The notes under the pieces were generated by a model, which saw nothing but the letters and a program-made list of their open reading frames with translations, searched no databases and was not told the origin of the DNA. Positions 16,125 through 21,227 of a stretch of 21,227 bases of DNA are shown here, piece by piece. This stretch comes from Ignavibacteriales bacterium (lineage in GTDB: Bacteria; Bacteroidota; Ignavibacteria; Ignavibacteriales; Melioribacteraceae): NCBI GenBank assembly GCA_020059785.1, contig JAGVBL010000141.1:1-21227 (forward strand), written 5' to 3'. The stretch's first letter is position 1. Each line of letters begins with the position of its first letter. The position numbers and the translations under genes were made by a program.

Positions 16125-18617
16125 ATGAAAAACTTAATTGTTCTTCTAATCTCTTTGTATTCCGTATCCTTTGCACAATTATTTTCTGTTGATGGAAAAG
16201 TTCTGAATTCATCAACAAGAGAGTCGATTCCATTTGCCAATATTATCGTTGTTGGTAAAGGAATTGGTACTGCGGCTGATGCTAATGGTTATTTTGTTCT
16301 AAAAGGCGAATTTAACCAAGATGATATTCTTCGAATATCACATATCGCTTACGAAACTAAAGAAATTCCTGTCGATTATTTTATCACAAAATCAAAAGAA
16401 ATATTTTTAGATAGCAAGATTATTACAAGTCAAACCATTCTTGTAAAAGCCACAATCGCCAGAGAAGGAATTACTCCAATCAGCTTTACTAAGCTTAATA
16501 GAAAAGATTTAACATCTTCCTATACTACACAGGATATTCCGGAAATATTGAGTTACTTGCCTTCTGCAACATTTTATTCGGAGAATGGAAACGGGCTTGG
16601 TTATAATTATCTGAGTATACGTGGTTTTGACCAGCGAAGAATATCAGTTTCTATAAATGGAATTCCACAAAATGATCCTGAAGATCACAACGTATATTGG
16701 CTTGACTTCCCGGATTTGGTTGAAAGTACAGAATTAATCCAGGTACAAAGAGGTGCCGGTTCAGGAATTACCGGTTATCCTGCTATTGGCGGAGCAATAA
16801 ATATTATTACATCTGCTTTTTCGGATAAGCCGAGACTCGAACTAACGGCATCGCTTGGTAATTACAACACAAGAAAATATGGTGCTTCTTTTTCAAGTGG
16901 ACTGATTAATCAGAAATATTCTTTTTATGCTAAACTATCCCAAACATTAAGCAGTGGTTACCGTAATAATAGCTGGGTTGATTTTAAGTCCTACTATCTT
17001 TCAGCCGTTCGATATGATGAAAACATTACAACTCAAATTAACATCTTCGGCGGACCGGTTGCAGATGGACTTGCTTATAACGGTTTACCGAAGTTTGCAG
17101 TAAAGGATAAAAATCTGCGCAAAGAAAATTTATCCTATTGGGAAGCAAATAAAAATAATTATACGTATAAAGTTGAAAGAAGACCTGATGAGATTGAAAA
17201 TTTCTCTCAACCGCATTTCGAATTACTAACTGAAGTTAAGATAAATGATAATCTTATTTTTAATTCAGCTCTTTTTACTGTCTTAGGAAATGGTTTTTTT
17301 GATTACGACGGTTCATGGGGAGATACCACATATTTTAGATTAACATCTGAAAATGGTTTTAAACCACTTCAGAATCCGGGAAATGTTTTAATACGCGCTA
17401 TGGTAGAAAATAAGCAATGGGGCTGGATACCAAGATTAAGCATTAAACATCCTTCTGGTGAATTAATTGTTGGAGGTGAATTAAGATTCCACAATTCTGT
17501 TCACTGGGGAAGTCTTAATTATGGAGAGAATTTACCCGCCGGTATTACAAAAGATTATCGATATTACTATTACGAAGGTGCAAAAGATATCTTCAATTTT
17601 TATCTAAATGAAAATTATAAGCTTAACGACTATATCAATATGCTTGCCGAGGTTCAAATCGCTTATCATAATTATAAACTGAGAAATGAAAGATATCTTA
17701 ATAATGAATTTGAGATCGGTAATTTATTTGTTAATCCAAGACTTGGACTTAACTATAAGTATAATGATAGAATTAATTTTTATTTTTCTTATGCTAAGGT
17801 ATCGCGGGAACCAAATTTAAAAAACTACTATGATGCTGCTGAATCAAGTGATGGAGCAGTACCGCAATTTGAATTAGACAAAAACGGTAATTACGATTTT
17901 TCGAAACCATTAGTAAAACCAGAGAATATGAACGGATTTGAACTCGGGACTAATTATAAAGTTAATAACATCGCTTCATCCTTGAATTTGTTCTATATGA
18001 TTTTTAATGACGAAATTGTTAAGAAAGGTCAGGTAGACCGTTTCGGCCAACCTATTACTGGAAATATGGACAGGACAATTCATTATGGAGTAGAAGGAAC
18101 AATAAATTACAAACTGAATCAATCATGGGAATTTGTTCTTAACGGGTCATTAAGTAAAAATTATATTAGCAGCGGATCAACATTTATCAAATATAGAGAC
18201 TCACAATCAGGAATTAAAAAAACTACTCAACTTAATCTGGTGGGTAACCGGATAAGCGGATTTCCTGATATAACATTTAATGCATTAATAAAATACAATT
18301 ATGATGGGCTTTATTCACAAATTGCATTTAAGTATGTGGGGGATTTCTTTACAGATAATTACGATAATAATCTTTTATCATATGCTCAAAAGTATCCGGG
18401 ATTAATTGATTATGCAGACAATAAGCTGGATGCATATTTTGTCGTAAATTTATATTCATCATATGAATTTGAACTGGAACCTTATTTCAATAATCTTAAA
18501 CTCTTTTTTCAGGTAAATAATTTATTCAATAAACTGTATGCTTCATACGGAATAGGTAAAGAGTACTTTCCGGCTGCAGAGAGAAATATTTTAATCGGGA
18601 TGAAAGTCGGTTTATGA
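16125..18617 (+). CDS. TonB-dependent outer-membrane receptor, predicted thiamine importer
   Basis: A TonB-dependent receptor of 830 residues, predicted to carry thiamine or a phosphorylated form across the outer membrane with energy from TonB-ExbBD. Residues 1-17 are a signal peptide ending Ser-Phe-Ala. A CarboxypepD-type regulatory beta-sandwich fills about 19-100 (VDGKVLNSSTRESIPFANI and the following strands), common in Bacteroidota-type receptors. The plug covers about 120-235, with the conserved R166-G-F168, NGIPQNDPEDHNVYWLDFPD and the RGAGSGITGYPAIGGAINI region. The remainder is the 22-strand barrel. The TPP riboswitch directly upstream and the thiN gene that overlaps its last 4 nt are the evidence for the substrate; the sequence alone shows only a receptor. 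It resembles the role of Bacteroides OMthi receptors. Confidence 0.92.
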   Translation: MKNLIVLLISLYSVSFAQLFSVDGKVLNSSTRESIPFANIIVVGKGIGTAADANGYFVLKGEFNQDDILRISHIAYETKEIPVDYFITKSKEIFLDSKIITSQTILVKATIAREGITPISFTKLNRKDLTSSYTTQDIPEILSYLPSATFYSENGNGLGYNYLSIRGFDQRRISVSINGIPQNDPEDHNVYWLDFPDLVESTELIQVQRGAGSGITGYPAIGGAINIITSAFSDKPRLELTASLGNYNTRKYGASFSSGLINQKYSFYAKLSQTLSSGYRNNSWVDFKSYYLSAVRYDENITTQINIFGGPVADGLAYNGLPKFAVKDKNLRKENLSYWEANKNNYTYKVERRPDEIENFSQPHFELLTEVKINDNLIFNSALFTVLGNGFFDYDGSWGDTTYFRLTSENGFKPLQNPGNVLIRAMVENKQWGWIPRLSIKHPSGELIVGGELRFHNSVHWGSLNYGENLPAGITKDYRYYYYEGAKDIFNFYLNENYKLNDYINMLAEVQIAYHNYKLRNERYLNNEFEIGNLFVNPRLGLNYKYNDRINFYFSYAKVSREPNLKNYYDAAESSDGAVPQFELDKNGNYDFSKPLVKPENMNGFELGTNYKVNNIASSLNLFYMIFNDEIVKKGQVDRFGQPITGNMDRTIHYGVEGTINYKLNQSWEFVLNGSLSKNYISSGSTFIKYRDSQSGIKKTTQLNLVGNRISGFPDITFNALIKYNYDGLYSQIAFKYVGDFFTDNYDNNLLSYAQKYPGLIDYADNKLDAYFVVNLYSSYEFELEPYFNNLKLFFQVNNLFNKLYASYGIGKEYFPAAERNILIGMKVGL

Positions 18618-19267
18618 AAAAATGTATTATGCTTGCAAATGGTCAGCCTCCCCAAAAATCAATTGTTAATTTCTTAATTAGGAAAGGGTACTCAACTTTA
18701 ATATGTGCGGATGGTGGTGCTAATACCGCTATGAAGCTAAAGTTGTTACCTGATTTTATTATTGGCGACTTAGATTCAATTAGTCCTGTAGTATTGGATT
18801 ATTATAAAGACAAATCAACTATAATTAAAATTAAACGGCAGAATGACACAGACGTTGAAAAATGTTTGAAGTTTGCTATCAAGAATAAATTTAAGGAAGC
18901 AATATTATTGGGTGCTACCGGCGACCGGCTCGATCACTCGTTTTGTAACTTTGGAATTGTTTTAAAGTTCTCCAAACAAATATCGGTTTCAGTAATTCAT
19001 CAGAGATCCATACTACGTGGTTATAGTGGTAATGTTGTTTTAAATACTATACAGGGAGAAGTTATTTCTTTATATGGAATCAAAAGTCAAACACGTATAT
19101 CATCAACCGGATTAAAATATAAGTTGAACAATATCGCACTACCATTTGGAGAAAAGGAAAGTACAAGTAATATTGCTTTGAAGGAAAAAGTAGAATTAAA
19201 AATTACTAATGGAAATATTTTTGTTGTAAGAGACTTTGAACTAATGAAAAAATATGATCTCATTTAG
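18614..19267 (+). CDS. thiN: Thiamine pyrophosphokinase
   Basis: A 217-residue cytosolic enzyme that transfers pyrophosphate from ATP to thiamine, giving TPP directly. Family motifs are in order: ADGGAN (32-37), PDFIIGDLDSI (46-56), NDTD (77-80), GATGDRLDH (100-108), then the C-terminal thiamine-binding domain with ISLYG, STGLKYKL and a TSN segment. The length is normal. Its start overlaps the receptor stop in an ATGA arrangement, and its end overlaps the symporter start by 14 nt, so all three genes are probably translated as one coupled unit. Its product, TPP, is the ligand that would shut off this operon through the upstream riboswitch, giving feedback control of salvage. Confidence 0.95.
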   Translation: MKKCIMLANGQPPQKSIVNFLIRKGYSTLICADGGANTAMKLKLLPDFIIGDLDSISPVVLDYYKDKSTIIKIKRQNDTDVEKCLKFAIKNKFKEAILLGATGDRLDHSFCNFGIVLKFSKQISVSVIHQRSILRGYSGNVVLNTIQGEVISLYGIKSQTRISSTGLKYKLNNIALPFGEKESTSNIALKEKVELKITNGNIFVVRDFELMKKYDLI

Positions 19268-20654
19268 CACGCTTGATATTATAATAATACTTGCATTTTT
19301 TGTAGCGCTCGTTGTAATTGGCTTATTACCGGGATTTCGGAAAAAAGTAGGGGACAAGGAAGAGTATCTGCTACATGGCAGAAAAGTTGGATTAATTCTT
19401 TTTATTCTTACAAATGTTTCAACATGGTATGGTGGTATTCTAGGTGTAGGCGAATTTACTTACAGGAATGGATTGTTTAGCTGGGTTACTCAAGGCTTAC
19501 CTTATTACATATTTGCAATAATATTTGCATTTTTATTTGCGCCAAAAATCAGAAATGCTTCTCTTTACACAATACCGGACAAGCTTGAATTAGTATATGG
19601 AAAACGAGTAGGTATAATTACATCTTTATTAATTTTTATTTTAGTTTCCCCGGCTCCTTACATACTAATGATAGGAAGTCTAATTAATTTAATTTTTGGT
19701 TTTGATTTAGTCCTCTCATTAATTATAGCTACTCTTCTCTCCTCAATTTATTTAATAAAGGGTGGATATAAAAGTGATCTATATACGGATGTACTTCAGT
19801 TTTTTATTATGTTTATCGGGTTTGCATTAATTGTATTTTTTTCTTTTAAGAATATTGGCGGAACAGAATTTTTATACAAATCGCTTCCTGAAACTCATCT
19901 TAGTATTACCGGCGGAGTTTCACCGTTTTACATGATCGTATGGTTTTTGATAGCATTATGGACATTTGCCGATCCGGGATTTCATCAGCGATGTTATGCC
20001 GCAAGAACCGGTAATACTGCAAAATGGGGAATAATAATTTCTGTCTTTTTCTGGTTCCTATTCGATCTATTAACTACAACAACAGGTTTGTTTGCACGTG
20101 CCGTTTTACCGGGATTGGAAAATCCCGTTTTTTCATTCCCTATTTATGCTGAAAAAGTATTAGGCAGCGGTATGAAGGGAATATTTTATGCTGCTTTGTT
20201 CGCTACAATTATATCTACATCAAACAGTTTTTTGTTTATTAGCGGTACTACTTTTGGTAATGATTTGTTGCCCAAATTATTCGATAAAAAAATATCAGAT
20301 AAAAATGTTCTCCTCTATGTGAAAGTTGGAATTATTATCTCCGGAATAATTGCAATTATTCTTTCTGCTGCTATTCAATCTGTAATTGATTTATGGTATA
20401 TAATAGGAAGTTTCTGCATACCCGGAATTATTCTACTAATCTTTGGCGCTTACTTCGAGAAGTTAAGAATACCCGAAACAATAGCATCAATCGAAATAAT
20501 TGTAGGGTCATCCACAAGTATAGTTTGGCATTTTATTAGAATGGAATTCTCATCAGGTTTTGTAACGATGATTGAACCGATGATAGTCGGTCTATTCTGC
20601 GCCGGAATTATTCACATTGTAGGATTGATAATGAAAAGAGAGGTCATCGAATGA
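19254..20654 (+). CDS. Sodium:solute symporter (SSS family), candidate inner-membrane thiamine transporter
   Basis: A 466-residue inner-membrane protein with about 13 hydrophobic segments, the usual number for the sodium:solute symporter family (PutP, PanF, SGLT relatives). Family features are the N-terminal GRKVGLILFILTNVSTWYGG segment with the first sodium-site helices, and DPGFHQRCYAARTGNTA from D240, the family's conserved Q-R-A loop. It overlaps thiN by 14 nt and is under the same TPP riboswitch, so thiamine or a thiamine precursor is the best substrate guess. Bacteroides thiamine operons usually have PnuT here. SSS proteins linked to thiamine regulation (ThiV) have been proposed in other bacteria and archaea, as I recall. 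Substrate is inference; family is clear. Confidence 0.9.
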   Translation: MISFSTLDIIIILAFFVALVVIGLLPGFRKKVGDKEEYLLHGRKVGLILFILTNVSTWYGGILGVGEFTYRNGLFSWVTQGLPYYIFAIIFAFLFAPKIRNASLYTIPDKLELVYGKRVGIITSLLIFILVSPAPYILMIGSLINLIFGFDLVLSLIIATLLSSIYLIKGGYKSDLYTDVLQFFIMFIGFALIVFFSFKNIGGTEFLYKSLPETHLSITGGVSPFYMIVWFLIALWTFADPGFHQRCYAARTGNTAKWGIIISVFFWFLFDLLTTTTGLFARAVLPGLENPVFSFPIYAEKVLGSGMKGIFYAALFATIISTSNSFLFISGTTFGNDLLPKLFDKKISDKNVLLYVKVGIIISGIIAIILSAAIQSVIDLWYIIGSFCIPGIILLIFGAYFEKLRIPETIASIEIIVGSSTSIVWHFIRMEFSSGFVTMIEPMIVGLFCAGIIHIVGLIMKREVIE

Positions 20655-20664
20655 TAACCTCTCT
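20637..20664. terminator. Bidirectional hairpin terminator between convergent genes
   Basis: AGAGAGGT (20637-20644) pairs with ACCTCTCT (20657-20664), 8 bp, across a 12-nt loop that may pair further (CAT with ATG). On the minus strand the stem runs straight into TTTT, a good intrinsic terminator for the decarboxylase gene. On the plus strand the T-run is weak. The hairpin spans the symporter's stop codon. Confidence 0.7.
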
Positions 20665-20671
20665 GAAATTA

Positions 20672-21217
20672 TTATGGTAATAAAATTCCTACTGCAATTA
20701 CTGTTGTCCACAATCCTCGTTTATCACCCTGGGCAGATTGTGTTACATTAAAGCTTCTTACAATTTTGCCAGTCATTTTATAAACCTGCTCTCTTTCATT
20801 CCAAGCTTTTTCAGCATCAAATTCAACACCGAGTGTAGTTGCAAGCATCGTTGCAGCCAGATCTTCAGCATAATCACCTGCAACTTTTTCTGTCTCGCCA
20901 TATGGATGATGTTCGGAAAGGTAACCGTACATTGTCTTATTAGCCGGAATTGCAACTCCAATTGAAGAAGCAATTAATCTATTTGGTTCGTTTGTAGCGT
21001 TGCGGGCCATTACACAATGTGTAATCTGACCCGGTTTTAACAATTTTAATCCCTGGCTTCTTGAAATAACTTTTGCACCGACCGGAAAGATACTGCTAAC
21101 AGAAACTAAATTGCAGATTTCAATACCGGCACTTCGAAGTGCTAATTCGAATGATGCAAGATATTCTTTATGTTTTCCTACTCCTTTTGTGAAAAAGATT
21201 TTTGTTGGAACGTACAA
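20672..21217 (-). CDS. pdaD: Pyruvoyl-dependent arginine decarboxylase, possibly partial at the window edge
   Basis: A decarboxylase of about 181 residues that makes agmatine from arginine for polyamine synthesis, using a pyruvoyl group formed by self-cleavage instead of pyridoxal phosphate. The cleavage site is at S41-S42 in VSVSSIFP, counted from the TTG start. Other conserved stretches are KGVGKHKEYLASFELAL, PGQITHCVMARNATNEPNR, GYLSEHHPYGET and DYAEDLAATMLATTLG, all typical of the bacterial Chlorobi-type family. The chosen start is a TTG at 21217, but the frame stays open to the window end, so the true start is probably a few codons outside. The gene converges on the thiamine operon and shares its hairpin terminator. 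Confidence 0.93.
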   Translation of the reverse strand: MYVPTKIFFTKGVGKHKEYLASFELALRSAGIEICNLVSVSSIFPVGAKVISRSQGLKLLKPGQITHCVMARNATNEPNRLIASSIGVAIPANKTMYGYLSEHHPYGETEKVAGDYAEDLAATMLATTLGVEFDAEKAWNEREQVYKMTGKIVRSFNVTQSAQGDKRGLWTTVIAVGILLP

Positions 21218-21227
21218 TTTTCGTTTC

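Noticed and set aside
15932..16240. Minus-strand open frame of 102 codons across the riboswitch
   Set aside because: It covers the highly conserved THI element, the terminator and the signal peptide region of the receptor, and has no recognisable protein motif.

Overview
This is a low-G+C chromosomal segment with ordinary bacterial gene content. It most likely comes from the Bacteroidota/Chlorobiota/Ignavibacteriota group, and I favour an Ignavibacteria-like bacterium. The clues are a CarboxypepD-type TonB-dependent receptor, a very large SprA-reminiscent outer-membrane barrel protein, a Chlorobi-type pyruvoyl-dependent arginine decarboxylase, and mixed use of Shine-Dalgarno sites: most genes have none, while three have good ones. 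The lineage is inferred from family resemblance alone. I saw no mobile element, tRNA, rRNA or CRISPR array, and no gene-free stretch over 200 bases.

Layout. (1) 1-3460: a large predicted outer-membrane barrel protein, possibly cut at its 5' end by the window edge. (2) 3484-8179: a same-strand run of NUDIX hydrolase, PfkB-family kinase, mtnA, recO and an HtrA/Deg protease. Its kinase, mtnA and recO genes are tightly packed, and it ends in a clear intrinsic terminator at 8202-8232. (3) 8265-10106: aroC (chorismate synthase) and a glyoxalase-II-like metallo-hydrolase, 3 nt apart. (4) 10205-13234: an ABC permease, an ABC ATPase with several altered catalytic motifs, and an acyl-CoA carboxylase beta subunit (pccB type), in a tight operon behind a candidate promoter. 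(5) 13347-15935: a lipoprotein lytic transglycosylase with six LysM repeats and its own candidate promoter. (6) 15960-20654: a TPP riboswitch with a visible terminator/antiterminator switch, controlling an overlapping three-gene operon of TonB-dependent receptor, thiamine pyrophosphokinase and sodium:solute symporter. (7) 20672-21227, minus strand: pyruvoyl-dependent arginine decarboxylase, convergent with the symporter and sharing a hairpin terminator with it.

The most interesting unit is region 6. Riboswitch control plus the kinase make it a predicted thiamine salvage pathway from outer membrane to cofactor: the receptor brings thiamine across the outer membrane, the SSS-family symporter across the inner membrane, and ThiN pyrophosphorylates it to TPP, which shuts the operon off through the riboswitch. 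In the better-known Bacteroides arrangement the inner-membrane carrier is PnuT; here an SSS symporter holds that position. The second most interesting unit is the ABC pair in region 4: the ATPase departs from consensus at Walker A, Q-loop, signature and H-loop while keeping the Walker A lysine and the Walker B Asp-Glu pair.
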